Assembly (NCBI RefSeq): GCF_014204935.1
Contig: NZ_JACHMJ010000001.1
Span: 1,674,001 to 1,738,000, forward strand
DNA: 64,000 nt
Source of the DNA: Conyzicola lurida
Lineage (GTDB): Bacteria; Actinomycetota; Actinomycetes; Actinomycetales; Microbacteriaceae
Direction of reading: 5' to 3'
Positions 7,676-16,987 of this stretch are shown piece by piece. The notes beneath the pieces were generated by a model. It made no database searches, was not told where the DNA came from, and worked only from the letters and a program-made list of their open reading frames with translations. Within the stretch, counting starts at the first letter, position 1, and each line of letters starts with the position of its first letter. The translations under genes were made by a program, and so were the position numbers.

Positions 7676-10612
7676 TCAGGCCGTGGTGGGAGCCGGATTC
7701 GACGGCAGACCGTAGAACTCGCGCTCGAAAACGTGCCGGGCGAGCCGGGTCGTGCGCAGGTAGTCCTCTTCGAGCAGCGACGCGGAGCCGGGGGCGTATT
7801 CGAGCAACCGGGCGACGCCCTCGAGCTGGGCGCGGTCGGTGGGCAGCACGTCGGCGGTCTTCGAACTCCAGAGCGTGATCGCGCTGCGCGCGCGCGAGGC
7901 GAGGACCCAGGCATCCCGGAGCTTCGCGGCATCCGCCGGGGTCACCAGGCCGGCGTCCACGGCCACCGCGAGGGCGCCGAGGGTCGAGGTGGTGCGCAGT
8001 CCGGGGATACGGGCGCCGTGCTGCAACTGCAACAGCTGCACGAACCACTCCACGTCGCTGAGCGAGCCGCGGCCGAGCTTGAGGTGGCGCGAGGGATCGG
8101 CGGCCTGCGGAAGGCGCTCGGACTCGACCCGCGCCTTGATGCGCTTGATCTCGCGCACGTCCCGGTCGGAGATGGACGGGGGGAACCGCACCTCGTCGGC
8201 GAGCTTCTCGAACTCGGCGATGAGCGGGTCGTCGCCGACAGCGCCGCGGGCACGCAGCAGGGCCTGCGCCTCCCAGGTCAGCGACCAGCGGGCGTAGTAC
8301 GCGCGGTAGGAGTCGAGCGAGCGCACGATCGCGCCGGTCTTGCCCTCGGGACGCAGGCCGATGTCGAGGTCGAGCGGGGTGCGCAGGTCTTCCGTGAGCC
8401 GGGAGAGCGACCGCACGATGTTCTCGGCGCGTGACTGCGCCTCGCCGTCGGTCGCGCCCGCGGGGCGGTAGACGTACATCACGTCGGCGTCGGAGCCGAA
8501 CCCGAGCTCCGCTCCCCCGTACCGCCCCATCGCGATGACGGCGAACTCGATGCCGTCGCCGTAGCGATGGGCGATCGCGAGCGCGCCGGTGAGGACCGCC
8601 GTCGTGATGTCCGACAGGGCGCGGCCGAGCTCCTCGATCGTGATGGTGCCGAGGATGGCACCCATCGCGACGCGGAGGATCTCGCGCCGGCGGGCGGTGC
8701 GCAGCACGAGCGCCGCGGCGTCCGCGTCGTCGTAGTGCCGGGCCACGGTGGCCCGCGCCTCGTCCAGCAGCACCGCGGTGGGCCGGGGGCGCAGCTCGGA
8801 GTCGCTCTCCAGCCAGGCGGCGGCCTCGGGGATGCGCTCGAAGAGGTCCCCGACGAACCGGGAGCCGGAGAGCACGTGGGTGAGCCGCTGGGCCGCGCCC
8901 GACGAGTCCCGCAGCATCCGTAGGAACCAGTAGGCCTCGCCCAGGTCGTCGCTGAGCCGGCGGAAAGCCAGGAGCCCGTGGTCGGGGTCCGCGCCCTCGG
9001 CGAACCACTGCAGCATGACGGGCAGGAGGTTGCGCTGGATGGTCGCGCGGCGCGAGACTCCTCCGGTGAGCGCGGCGATGTGGCGCAGGGCGCCGGCGGG
9101 GTCGGTGAACCCGATGGCAGCCAGGCGCGCGGTCGCCTGGGCGCTGCTCAGTGCCAGGCCGTCCTCGGGGAGCGCCGCGACGGCGGAGAGCAGCGGCCGG
9201 TAGAAGAGGCGCTCGTGCAGCCGGCGGACGGCGTTCTTGGTGCGCTTCCACTGCTCGGCGAGTTCGACGCCGCTCGCTGACACCCCGCTCGCCCGCGCGA
9301 GGATGCGCAGCGCCTCGGGGTCGGTGGGCATGAGGTGCGTGCGGAGCAGCTTGGTGAGCTGCAGGCGGTGTTCGAGCAACCGGAGGAACCGGTAGTCGCG
9401 GGAGAACTCGGCGGCTTCGACGCGGCCGATGTACCCCTGGTCCGCGAGGGCGATGAGCGCGGGCAGCGTGGCCGCCTGCCGCACGAGCGGGTCGCTCTGG
9501 CCGTGCACGAGCTGCAGCAGCTGGATGGTGAACTCGACGTCGCGGAGCCCGCCCGGGCCGAGCTTGAGCTGCACGTCCAGCTCGTCGCCGGGGATGTTCT
9601 GGGTGACCCGCTCGCGCATCCGCTGCACCGAGTCGACGAAGCCGTCGCGGCTCGCGCTGGACCAGACGAGCGGCGCGACGGCCTCGACGTACCGGGTGCC
9701 GAGCACGAGGTCGCCGGCGAGTGGCCGCGCCTTGAGCAGGGCCTGGAACTCCCAGCTCTTCGCCCAGCGGTCGTAGTACGCGAGGTGCGACTCGAGCGTG
9801 CGGACGAGGGCGCCGTCCTTGCCCTCCGGGCGCAGGTTCGCGTCGACCTCCCACAGTTCGGGTTCGTAGGCCGGTTCGTGGATGCCGCGCATGGTCTCCA
9901 TGGCGAGGCGGGTGGCGATCTCGACCGCACGGTCGTTCGACAACCCGTCGGCCGCTTCGCCGACGAAGATCACGTCCACGTCGCTCACGTAGTTGAGCTC
10001 GCGGGCGCCGGCCTTGCCCATACCGATCACCGCGAGGCGGGTGAGCGCCACGTCGGCGGCCGGGAAACGCACCACGGTGCGCGCGTGCGCGAGGGAGGCG
10101 TCGAGCGCGGCGCCGGCGAGGTCCGCCAGCGCGGCGGCGACGACGGAGACGGCGGCGAGGGGGTCGGACTGCTCGAGATCCCACGCGGTGAGCTGCACGA
10201 GGTGGCGCCGGTAGCGCACCCGCAGCGCGGTGACCGCGGCGTCGCCCTCCAGCCCGGCCATCGAACCGAGGATGTCGGCGGTGTACTCGGCAGCGCCCGG
10301 CGGCCCCGCGATGGGATCGCTGATCGCGGAGAGTTCGGACGGCCGGCGGCTGAGGAAGTCGCCGAGCCCCATCGAGGCGCCGAGCACGCGCACGAGCCGG
10401 GCAGCGGCCGCGTCATCCCGCATCACCGACTCGAGCTCCGTCGGGGCTCCCTCCCGCAACCGGCCGAGCAGCAGCAGGGCCTGGTCGGGGTCGGCGGCGT
10501 GCGCGAAGAACGGGATGACCGAGTCGTCGAACTCGGCCAGCCGCTCCCGCGACGTCTCCAGATCGGCGAAGCCGAGCCGGGCCAGATCAGTCAGCGTTGT
10601 CTGATGGCGCAT
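7676..10612 (-). CDS. glnE: Bifunctional glutamine synthetase adenylyltransferase/adenylyl-removing enzyme
   Basis: 978 residues, the full length of GlnE. Two nucleotidyltransferase modules are visible: an N-terminal adenylyl-removing module with GMGKAGARELNYVSDVD (about residues 195-215) and a C-terminal adenylyltransferase module with MGRYGGAELGFGSDAD (about 694-715). Both keep the G-x-G-E plus SDxD pattern. GlnE switches GlnA off by adenylylating a loop tyrosine and reverses this in response to nitrogen state. The start at 10612 is 5 bases beyond the glnA2 stop, so the two genes are probably co-transcribed; the ribosome binding site is weak. The longer ORF to 11890 overlaps glnA2 in another frame and is rejected. 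Confidence 0.96.
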   Translation of the reverse strand: MRHQTTLTDLARLGFADLETSRERLAEFDDSVIPFFAHAADPDQALLLLGRLREGAPTELESVMRDDAAAARLVRVLGASMGLGDFLSRRPSELSAISDPIAGPPGAAEYTADILGSMAGLEGDAAVTALRVRYRRHLVQLTAWDLEQSDPLAAVSVVAAALADLAGAALDASLAHARTVVRFPAADVALTRLAVIGMGKAGARELNYVSDVDVIFVGEAADGLSNDRAVEIATRLAMETMRGIHEPAYEPELWEVDANLRPEGKDGALVRTLESHLAYYDRWAKSWEFQALLKARPLAGDLVLGTRYVEAVAPLVWSSASRDGFVDSVQRMRERVTQNIPGDELDVQLKLGPGGLRDVEFTIQLLQLVHGQSDPLVRQAATLPALIALADQGYIGRVEAAEFSRDYRFLRLLEHRLQLTKLLRTHLMPTDPEALRILARASGVSASGVELAEQWKRTKNAVRRLHERLFYRPLLSAVAALPEDGLALSSAQATARLAAIGFTDPAGALRHIAALTGGVSRRATIQRNLLPVMLQWFAEGADPDHGLLAFRRLSDDLGEAYWFLRMLRDSSGAAQRLTHVLSGSRFVGDLFERIPEAAAWLESDSELRPRPTAVLLDEARATVARHYDDADAAALVLRTARRREILRVAMGAILGTITIEELGRALSDITTAVLTGALAIAHRYGDGIEFAVIAMGRYGGAELGFGSDADVMYVYRPAGATDGEAQSRAENIVRSLSRLTEDLRTPLDLDIGLRPEGKTGAIVRSLDSYRAYYARWSLTWEAQALLRARGAVGDDPLIAEFEKLADEVRFPPSISDRDVREIKRIKARVESERLPQAADPSRHLKLGRGSLSDVEWFVQLLQLQHGARIPGLRTTSTLGALAVAVDAGLVTPADAAKLRDAWVLASRARSAITLWSSKTADVLPTDRAQLEGVARLLEYAPGSASLLEEDYLRTTRLARHVFEREFYGLPSNPAPTTA

Positions 10613-10617
10613 GGTGC

Positions 10618-11955
10618 CTACAGGATCTCGAGATTGCTCTCCAGCTCGTACGGCGTGACCTGGGCGCGGTATTCCTTCCACTCGCGACGCTTGTTCAGCA
10701 GCACGTAGTTGAAGACCTGCTCGCCCAGGGTTTCCGCGACGAGCTCGGAGTCTTCCATGAGGGAGACGGCGTGGTCGAGGCTCGCCGGCAGCTGGTTGTA
10801 GCCGAGGGCGCGGCGCTCGGCGTCGCTGAGCTCCCAGACGTTGTCTTCGGCCTCGGCGGGAAGCTCGTATCCCTCTTCGATGCCCTTGAGCCCGGCCGCG
10901 AGCAGCAGCGAGTAGGCGAGGTACGGGTTCGCCGCGGCGTCGAGCGCGCGGTACTCGACGCGCGCGCTCTGTCCCTTGTTGGGCTTGTAGAGCGGCACGC
11001 GCACGAGGGCGGACCGGTTGTTGTGGCCCCAGGTGACGAAGCTCGGAGCCTCGTCGCCGCCCCACAGGCGCTTGTACGAGTTGACGAACTGGTTCGTCAC
11101 GGCCGTGATCTCGGGGGCGTGCTTGAGCAGGCCCGCGACGAACTGGCGGCCGATCGTGGAGAGCTGGTAATGCCCGCTCGCGTCGTAGAACGCGTTCGAG
11201 TCGCCCTCGAAGAGCGAGAGGTGCGTGTGCATTCCACTGCCGGGCTGGCCCGACATCGGCTTCGGCATAAACGTCGCGTAGACACCCTGCTCGATCGCGA
11301 CCTCTTTGATCACGGTGCGGAAGGTCATGATGTTGTCGGCCGTGGTGAGGGCGTCCGCGTAGCGCAGGTCGATCTCGTTCTGGCCGGGGCCGGCCTCGTG
11401 GTGGCTGAACTCCACCGAGATGCCGAGGTCCTCGAGCATGCGCACCGAGCGGCGGCGGAAGTCGTGCGCCGTGCCGCCGGGGACGTTGTCGAAGAAGCCG
11501 GCGGAGTCGACCGGTTCGGGCTTGCCGTTCTTCAGCTTCGACGACTTGAGGAGGTAGAACTCGATCTCGGGGTGCGTGTAGAAGGTGAAGCCGCGGTCGG
11601 CCGCCTTGGCCAGCGTGCGCTTGAGCACGTGGCGGGGGTCGGAGACGGCGGGCTGGCCGTCGGGCGTGGTGATGTCGCAGAACATGCGCGCGGTGGGGTC
11701 GATCTCGCCGCGCCACGGCAGGATCTGGAACGTCGTGGGGTCGGGCTGCGCGAGCATGTCCGCCTCGTACGCGCGGGTGAAGCCCTCGATGGCCGAGCCG
11801 TCGAATCCGAGACCCTCGGAGAACGCGCCCTCCACCTCGGCGGGGGCGATCGCGACGCTCTTCAGCGTGCCGACGACGTCGGTGAACCATAGGCGGATGA
11901 ACTTGATGCCTCGTTCTTCAATGGTTCGAAGAACGAAGTCTCGCTGCTTGTCCAT
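10618..11955 (-). CDS. glnA2: Glutamine synthetase paralogue (GlnA2-type)
   Basis: 445-residue type I glutamine synthetase fold: FTDVVGTLKSV, GFDGSAIEGF, PEIEFYLL, the GQPGSGMHTHLS active-site segment and RVPLYKPNKGQSARVEYRAL. At the position of the adenylylated tyrosine it reads NVWELSDAE, so the tyrosine is replaced by tryptophan and GlnE should not modify it. Position next to glnE matches glnA2 of mycobacteria. Actinobacterial GlnA2-type proteins can be glutamine synthetases or gamma-glutamyl-polyamine synthetases, so the substrate is uncertain. ATG 11955 has AGGAG four bases upstream; the ATG at 11967 has none. Confidence 0.9.
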   Translation of the reverse strand: MDKQRDFVLRTIEERGIKFIRLWFTDVVGTLKSVAIAPAEVEGAFSEGLGFDGSAIEGFTRAYEADMLAQPDPTTFQILPWRGEIDPTARMFCDITTPDGQPAVSDPRHVLKRTLAKAADRGFTFYTHPEIEFYLLKSSKLKNGKPEPVDSAGFFDNVPGGTAHDFRRRSVRMLEDLGISVEFSHHEAGPGQNEIDLRYADALTTADNIMTFRTVIKEVAIEQGVYATFMPKPMSGQPGSGMHTHLSLFEGDSNAFYDASGHYQLSTIGRQFVAGLLKHAPEITAVTNQFVNSYKRLWGGDEAPSFVTWGHNNRSALVRVPLYKPNKGQSARVEYRALDAAANPYLAYSLLLAAGLKGIEEGYELPAEAEDNVWELSDAERRALGYNQLPASLDHAVSLMEDSELVAETLGEQVFNYVLLNKRREWKEYRAQVTPYELESNLEIL

Positions 11956-12012
11956 CCGGCTCCTCATGTTGCTCTGGGGGTAGTCGTTTACCGCGCTATT
12001 AGGCTACTGGCT

Positions 12013-13743
12013 ATGCCCCGTCTCCGCTTGGCACTCGCCCAGTCGAATCCTATTGTGGGGGACCTCGCGGCCAACGCCGAGCAGATCCTCGCCGCGGCCC
12101 ACGACGCGGTATCCCGGGGCGCCGACCTGCTCGCGGTGGGCGAGTGCGCGATCTCCGGCTACCCGATCGAGGACCTGGCATCCCGGCCGAGTTTTCTCGC
12201 GGCCTCGCGTGTCGCGGTCGCCGACCTCGCCAAGCGGCTGCAGGATGCCGGGCTCGGCGACCTGCCGGTGATCGTCGGCCACCCCGACGGTCCGTTCGAG
12301 CCGCGGCTGCTGGGCACGAGCAACGCCCCCACGGCGATCGCCCAGAACTGCGCGAGCGTCCTGCAGCACGGCCATGTGAAGGCCCGCTACGCCAAGCACC
12401 ACCTGCCCAACTACTCGGTGTTCGACGAGTACCGCGTCTTCATCCCCGGCGACGAGCTGCTCGTGCTGCGCCTCAAGGGCGTCGACGTCGCGGTGATCGT
12501 CTGCGAGGACCTCTGGCGCGACGGCGGCCCGCTCGGCCGCGTGCTCGAGGCCGACGCCGGGCTTCTCGTCGTCATCAACGCGTCGCCGTTCGAGCGCGAC
12601 AAAGACGAGGTGCGCCTCCCCCTCGTCACCCGGCGCGCGGTGGAGACCGACACCGTCGTCGCCTACGTCAACATCGTCGGCGGCCAGGACGACCTGGTCT
12701 TCGACGGCGACAGCGTGGTGGTCGACGGCACGGGCGACATTCTCGCCAGGGCCCCGCAGTTCGAACCCCACCTGCTGGTGGTCGACATCGAGGCGGATGC
12801 CGCGACCGACGCCGCGGCCGTGCCCGCCGTCGCCCGGGTGGCACTCGCCGACGCACCCCACGCCTATCCCCCGCTCGAGCGCGACATCGCGCTGCTCCCC
12901 CACGACAGCGAGCAGGTGTGGAACGCGCTCGTGACCGGCGTGCGCGACTACGTGCAGAAGAACGGCTTCGGCTCCGTCATCCTCGGCCTGTCCGGCGGCA
13001 TCGACTCGGCCGTCTGCGCGGCGATCGCGGCCGACGCCCTCGGCGCGCACCGGGTGCACGGCGTCAGCATGCCGAGCCGCTACAGCTCGGGGCACTCCCG
13101 GTCCGACGCCGACGACCTCGCCGAGCGAATCGGCCTGCACTACTCGGTCGAACCGATCGCCGACCTCGTGCTGCCCATCGAGTCCCAGCTGAAGCTCACC
13201 GGCACGGCCGCGGAGAACGTGCAGGCGCGCATCCGGGCGATCATCCTCATGGGGCTCTCCAACCTGCACGGGCACCTCGTGCTGACCACGGGCAACAAGA
13301 CCGAGCTGTCGGTCGGCTACTCGACCATCTACGGCGATTCGGCCGGCGGGTTCGCTCCGATCAAGGACGTGCCGAAGACCACCGTGTGGGAACTGGCGCG
13401 GTGGCGCAACGCGGCGGCGACGGCGCGCGGCGAGACCCCGCCGATCCCCGAGAACTCGATCGAGAAGCCGCCGTCGGCCGAGCTGCGTCCGGACCAGACC
13501 GACCAGGACACGCTTCCGCCGTACGAGATCCTCGACGGGATCCTCGAGGCCTACATCGACCGCGCCCTCGGCGCCGAAGACGTCATCGCCCTCGGGTACG
13601 AGCGCGACACCGTGCTCGCCGTGACCCTGCTCGTCGACCGGTCGGAGTGGAAGCGCCGGCAGGGTGCGATCGGCCCCAAAATCAGCGGGATGGCGTTCGG
13701 CCGCGACCGCCGCCTGCCGATCACGTACCACCCGCACGACTAG
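12013..13743 (+). CDS. nadE: Glutamine-dependent NAD synthetase
   Basis: Last step of NAD synthesis: amidation of deamido-NAD with glutamine nitrogen. 576 residues in two domains. The N-terminal nitrilase-type glutaminase has its triad visible as Glu in VGECAISGYP (about 44), Lys in RYAKHHLPNY (about 127) and Cys in VIVCEDLW (about 165). The C-terminal synthetase has the PP-loop LSGGIDS near 326-332. Divergent from glnA2. No ribosome binding site; TAGGCT at 12000-12005 is 7 bases before the ATG, suggesting a leaderless transcript. Confidence 0.96.
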   Translation: MPRLRLALAQSNPIVGDLAANAEQILAAAHDAVSRGADLLAVGECAISGYPIEDLASRPSFLAASRVAVADLAKRLQDAGLGDLPVIVGHPDGPFEPRLLGTSNAPTAIAQNCASVLQHGHVKARYAKHHLPNYSVFDEYRVFIPGDELLVLRLKGVDVAVIVCEDLWRDGGPLGRVLEADAGLLVVINASPFERDKDEVRLPLVTRRAVETDTVVAYVNIVGGQDDLVFDGDSVVVDGTGDILARAPQFEPHLLVVDIEADAATDAAAVPAVARVALADAPHAYPPLERDIALLPHDSEQVWNALVTGVRDYVQKNGFGSVILGLSGGIDSAVCAAIAADALGAHRVHGVSMPSRYSSGHSRSDADDLAERIGLHYSVEPIADLVLPIESQLKLTGTAAENVQARIRAIILMGLSNLHGHLVLTTGNKTELSVGYSTIYGDSAGGFAPIKDVPKTTVWELARWRNAAATARGETPPIPENSIEKPPSAELRPDQTDQDTLPPYEILDGILEAYIDRALGAEDVIALGYERDTVLAVTLLVDRSEWKRRQGAIGPKISGMAFGRDRRLPITYHPHD

Positions 13744-13759
13744 ACGTACACTTCTGAGA

Positions 13760-14206
13760 ATGCCCACGCAGCGCCCCACCTCGAGCAGGACGACCAGACC
13801 CCGCTCGACGACGAGATCCCCCGCGACACGCGCGGCCTCGTCTCCCGCGCGACGGGCCGCCCCGGGTCCCGCCACGCGCCGCCCGACGAAGAAGCCAGCC
13901 CCTCGTCAGAACCGCACCACCCCCGCGGTCGTCGTGATGTACCTCGCCTTCGTGCTGGTCTTCGTCGTGATGGCCTTCTACACCGTGCTGCACCTCGTCT
14001 TCTTCGGATTCAGCGGCGAACCGGTCGGCATCGACTTCGGCCTCGCCTTGGTACTGCCGCTGCTCTGGATCGTCGGCCTGCTACGGGCCGTCGCGACGCG
14101 CGCGCGACCCGCCGTCTCGCTCGCCTGGGGTATCGCGTTCATCGTGCTGGTCGTCGCGGTGCTGGCCTTCGACACGGTGCGTTTCACGCCGATCCTGTTC
14201 GGCTGA
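13760..14206 (+). CDS. Small membrane protein with basic N-terminal tail
   Basis: 148 residues, function not recognised. The first 55 are rich in Arg, Thr, Pro and Ala and probably disordered and cytoplasmic; three hydrophobic segments follow (about 57-80, 92-107 and 113-135). A TACACT box at 13747-13752 stands 7 bases before the ATG and no ribosome binding site is seen. It lies between nadE and panB on the same strand with short gaps. A longer in-frame reading from 13664 would overlap the end of nadE and is rejected. Confidence 0.7.
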   Translation: MPTQRPTSSRTTRPRSTTRSPATRAASSPARRAAPGPATRRPTKKPAPRQNRTTPAVVVMYLAFVLVFVVMAFYTVLHLVFFGFSGEPVGIDFGLALVLPLLWIVGLLRAVATRARPAVSLAWGIAFIVLVVAVLAFDTVRFTPILFG

Positions 14207-14228
14207 GGCCGGGACTAAACTCGAAACC

Positions 14229-15044
14229 ATGGCAGATCAGGCAGTCAAGCGCGTTCGTACCAGACACTTCCAGAACGCGAAGGAAGCCGGGATCAAGATC
14301 ACCGGGCTCACCAGCTACGACCAGCTCACGGCATCCATCTTCGACTCCGCCGGAATCGACTTCCTGCTCGTCGGCGATTCCGCCGGCAACGTCGTCTTCG
14401 GACACGGCACCACGCTGCCCGTCACGGTCGACGAGCTCATCCCGCTGACCCGCGCCGTCGCCGGCGCCGTCAAGCGCGCGTTCGTCGTCGCCGACATGCC
14501 CTTCGGTTCGTACGAGATCAGCCCCGACGAGGCATTGCACACCGCGTTCCGCTTTATGAAGGAGACTGGGGCGCACGCGGTCAAGCTCGAGGGCGGCGTG
14601 CGCAGCGCCGAGCAGATCCGCCGCATCGTCGAGGCCGGCATCCCGGTCATGGCGCACATCGGCTTCACCCCGCAGAGCGAGCACGGCCTCGGCGGACACA
14701 TGATCCAGGGCCGCGGAGAAGGCGCGGAGAAGCTGCTCGCCGACGCGCGCGCGGTCGAGGACGCGGGCGCGTTCGCCGTCGTGCTCGAGATGGTGCCGTC
14801 AGGAATCGCCGCGCAGGTGACGAAGGAACTCCGCATCCCCACGATCGGCGTCGGCGCCGGCCCCCACGTCGACGGGCAGCTGCTCGTCTGGACCGACTGG
14901 GCGGGGCTCGGCAACGGCCGCGTGCCCAAGTTCGTCAAGCAGTACGCCGACCTGCACGGGGTGCTGACGGATGCCGCGACCGCCTACATCGCGGACGTGG
15001 CGACCGAGTCCTACCCGGCCGCCGAGCACGAGTACCCGGAGTAA
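14229..15044 (+). CDS. panB: 3-methyl-2-oxobutanoate hydroxymethyltransferase
   Basis: First committed step of pantothenate (coenzyme A) synthesis: transfers a hydroxymethyl group from methylenetetrahydrofolate to ketoisovalerate. 271 residues, normal length. Motifs are [12 protein letters not shown] with metal-binding Asp near 47, [20 protein letters not shown] and the catalytic Glu in VLEMVPSG near 187. TAAACT at 14216-14221 is 7 bases before the ATG, with no ribosome binding site, so the transcript is probably leaderless. Confidence 0.96.
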   Translation: MADQAVKRVRTRHFQNAKEAGIKITGLTSYDQLTASIFDSAGIDFLLVGDSAGNVVFGHGTTLPVTVDELIPLTRAVAGAVKRAFVVADMPFGSYEISPDEALHTAFRFMKETGAHAVKLEGGVRSAEQIRRIVEAGIPVMAHIGFTPQSEHGLGGHMIQGRGEGAEKLLADARAVEDAGAFAVVLEMVPSGIAAQVTKELRIPTIGVGAGPHVDGQLLVWTDWAGLGNGRVPKFVKQYADLHGVLTDAATAYIADVATESYPAAEHEYPE

Positions 15045-15059
15045 GCCGGTTCCGAGGGG

Positions 15060-15236
15060 CTAGCGCTCCTCGGCCTCGCGCTCTTCCTCGGCCCACTGCT
15101 TCGCGCGGTCGGCGATGATCTGCTTGGCGTTCGCCGCGTCCTCACGGCTGGCGAACGGGCCGTCACGGTCGGAACCGAGCGACTGCGGACCTTCCTCGAC
15201 CTCGCCGGTCTTGTTGTTGAACCACCACTGGGTCAT
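15060..15236 (-). CDS. Conserved-looking 58-aa acidic protein
   Basis: Reads MTQWWFNNKTGEVEEG at the N terminus, then a charged helix ending in AEEEREAEER. The ribosome binding site is excellent (AGGAGG, 6 bases before the ATG), and codon use resembles neighbouring genes. Function unknown; the Trp-Trp-Phe-Asn-Asn start followed by GPxxSLGSDRDGPF recalls small actinobacterial hypothetical proteins of this size. It is divergent from map across 32 bases and convergent with panB. Confidence 0.8.
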   Translation of the reverse strand: MTQWWFNNKTGEVEEGPQSLGSDRDGPFASREDAANAKQIIADRAKQWAEEEREAEER

Positions 15237-15268
15237 GAGAGCCTCCTGTCGAAACTAGAGTTGAGCTT

Positions 15269-16138
15269 ATGCCTCGCGACATCAACGGACACCTCATCCC
15301 CGGCCGAATCTCACCTCCGCGGAGCGTGCCACAGGGCATCGCGCGTCCGGAGTACGTGGGCAGGAAGACGCCGAAGACCTTTACGGGGTCGGATGTCTAT
15401 TCCGCGTCATCCATCGATCTGATCCGGGAATCGAGCGTCATCGCCGCGCAGGCGATCCAGGCCGTCGGCGCGGCGGTGCGCCCCGGCATCACCACCGACG
15501 AGCTCGACGGCATCGGGCACGACTTCGTCGTCGCGGCCGGCGCGTACCCGTCGACGCTCGGCTACCGCGGGTTCCAGAAGTCGACCTGCACGTCGGTCAA
15601 CGAGGTCGTCTGCCACGGCATCCCCGACGACACCGTGCTGCAGGACGGCGACATCATCAACATCGACATCACCGCCTACAAGAACGGGGTGCACGGCGAC
15701 AGCAACGTGACCTTCGTCGTCGGCGAGGTGGCCCCCGAGGTCGCGGACCTGATCGACCGCACGCGGGAGTCGCTCAACCGCGGCATCAAGGCGGTCGCGC
15801 CGGGCCGCGAGGTCAACGTGATCGGTCGCGCGATCGAGTCGTACGCCAAGAGGTTCGAGTACGGCGTCGTGCGCGACTTCACCGGGCACGGTGTGGGCGA
15901 GGCATTCCACTCCGGGCTGATCATCCCGCACTACGACTCGGCCCCGCGGTTCGACGACGAGATCGTCGAGAACATGGTCTTCACGATCGAGCCGATGCTC
16001 ACGCTCGGGGGCTCGCCCGAGTGGGAGATGTGGGCCGACGGCTGGACCGTCGTCACCAAGGACCGCAGCTACACGGCCCAGTTCGAGCACACCCTCGTCG
16101 TCACGGCCCGCGGCGCCGAGGTGCTGACGCTGCCGTAG
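15269..16138 (+). CDS. map: Type I methionine aminopeptidase
   Basis: Removes the initiator methionine from nascent proteins. 289 residues, with an N-terminal Pro-rich extension of about 45 (SPPRSVPQG) of the kind seen in actinobacterial type Ic enzymes. The five metal ligands are readable: two Asp in NIDITAYKNGVHGDSN (about 132 and 143), His in FTGHGVGEAF, Glu in FTIEPML and Glu in AQFEHT. TAGAGT at 15256-15261 is 7 bases before the ATG; no ribosome binding site is visible. Confidence 0.96.
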   Translation: MPRDINGHLIPGRISPPRSVPQGIARPEYVGRKTPKTFTGSDVYSASSIDLIRESSVIAAQAIQAVGAAVRPGITTDELDGIGHDFVVAAGAYPSTLGYRGFQKSTCTSVNEVVCHGIPDDTVLQDGDIINIDITAYKNGVHGDSNVTFVVGEVAPEVADLIDRTRESLNRGIKAVAPGREVNVIGRAIESYAKRFEYGVVRDFTGHGVGEAFHSGLIIPHYDSAPRFDDEIVENMVFTIEPMLTLGGSPEWEMWADGWTVVTKDRSYTAQFEHTLVVTARGAEVLTLP

Positions 16139-16163
16139 TCTCCCGTTCCCTTAGGCTGGGGGC

Positions 16164-16925
16164 ATGACAACGGCGCTCGGAATCGATATTGGCGGAACCG
16201 GAATCAAAGGGGCCATCGTCGACGTCGACAGTGGCGAACTGATCACGGACCGCATAAAGCTCAACACCCCGGAGGGCGGTGAGCCCGAGGCGATCCTCGC
16301 GACCGTCATCGAGCTCATCGCGAAGCTGGGCAGTGCGGCCGACGGGATCCCCGTGGGCGTCTGCTTCCCCGCCGTCGTGCGGCACGGCAAGACCATGTCG
16401 GCCGCCAACGTCTCGAAGAAGTGGATCGGCCTCGAGGCCGAGGCGCTGTTCGAAAAGGGACTCGGCCGCGATATCTCCTTCGTCAACGACGCGGACGCCG
16501 CCGGCCTCGCCGAGGTGCGCTACGGCGCGGCCAAGGGCGTGCAGGGCCTGGTGATGCTGACCACGCTCGGCACCGGCATCGGAACCGCCATGATCTACGA
16601 CGGCGTGCTGATCCCGAACTCGGAGCTCGGCCACCTCGAGATCGAGGGCAAGGATGCGGAGACGCGCGCCGCCTACTCGGCCAAGGAGCGTCACGAGCTG
16701 AGCTGGGAGCGCTGGGCGAAGCGCCTGCAGAAGTACTACGTCACGCTCGAGGCGCTGTTCTCCCCCGACCTGTTCATCGTCGGCGGCGGCGTCTCGAAGC
16801 ACCACGAGGACTTCCTGCCGCTGCTCGACCTGAGCGTGCCGATCGTGCCGGCCAAGCTGCGCAACAACGCGGGCATCCTCGGCGCTGCCGCCCTCGCGGT
16901 GAAGATCCCGGGCGGCATCGCCTAG
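16164..16925 (+). CDS. ppgK: Polyphosphate glucokinase (ROK family)
   Basis: Phosphorylates glucose with polyphosphate or ATP at the head of glycolysis. 253 residues. The phosphate-binding motif GIDIGGTGIKGA is at residues 6-17, the catalytic Asp region NDADAAGLAE near 110-119, and TTLGTGIGTA and the SELGHLEIEG loop follow. The short length and lack of the ROK zinc-binding cysteine motif fit PpgK rather than standard ROK glucokinases. TAGGCT at 16152-16157 is 6 bases before the ATG. A composite repeat with a terminator hairpin follows the gene. Confidence 0.93.
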   Translation: MTTALGIDIGGTGIKGAIVDVDSGELITDRIKLNTPEGGEPEAILATVIELIAKLGSAADGIPVGVCFPAVVRHGKTMSAANVSKKWIGLEAEALFEKGLGRDISFVNDADAAGLAEVRYGAAKGVQGLVMLTTLGTGIGTAMIYDGVLIPNSELGHLEIEGKDAETRAAYSAKERHELSWERWAKRLQKYYVTLEALFSPDLFIVGGGVSKHHEDFLPLLDLSVPIVPAKLRNNAGILGAAALAVKIPGGIA

Positions 16926-16987
16926 GCAGCGCCGCGCCCGCGCCTCTGCGCACGGCTGCCGCGCATCGTGCTCGCCCCGCGCCACCC

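Noticed and set aside
7450-7932. 160-codon minus-strand ORF at the glnE 3' end
   Set aside because: Mostly out-of-frame reading of glnE; Arg/Pro/Ser-rich product without domains.
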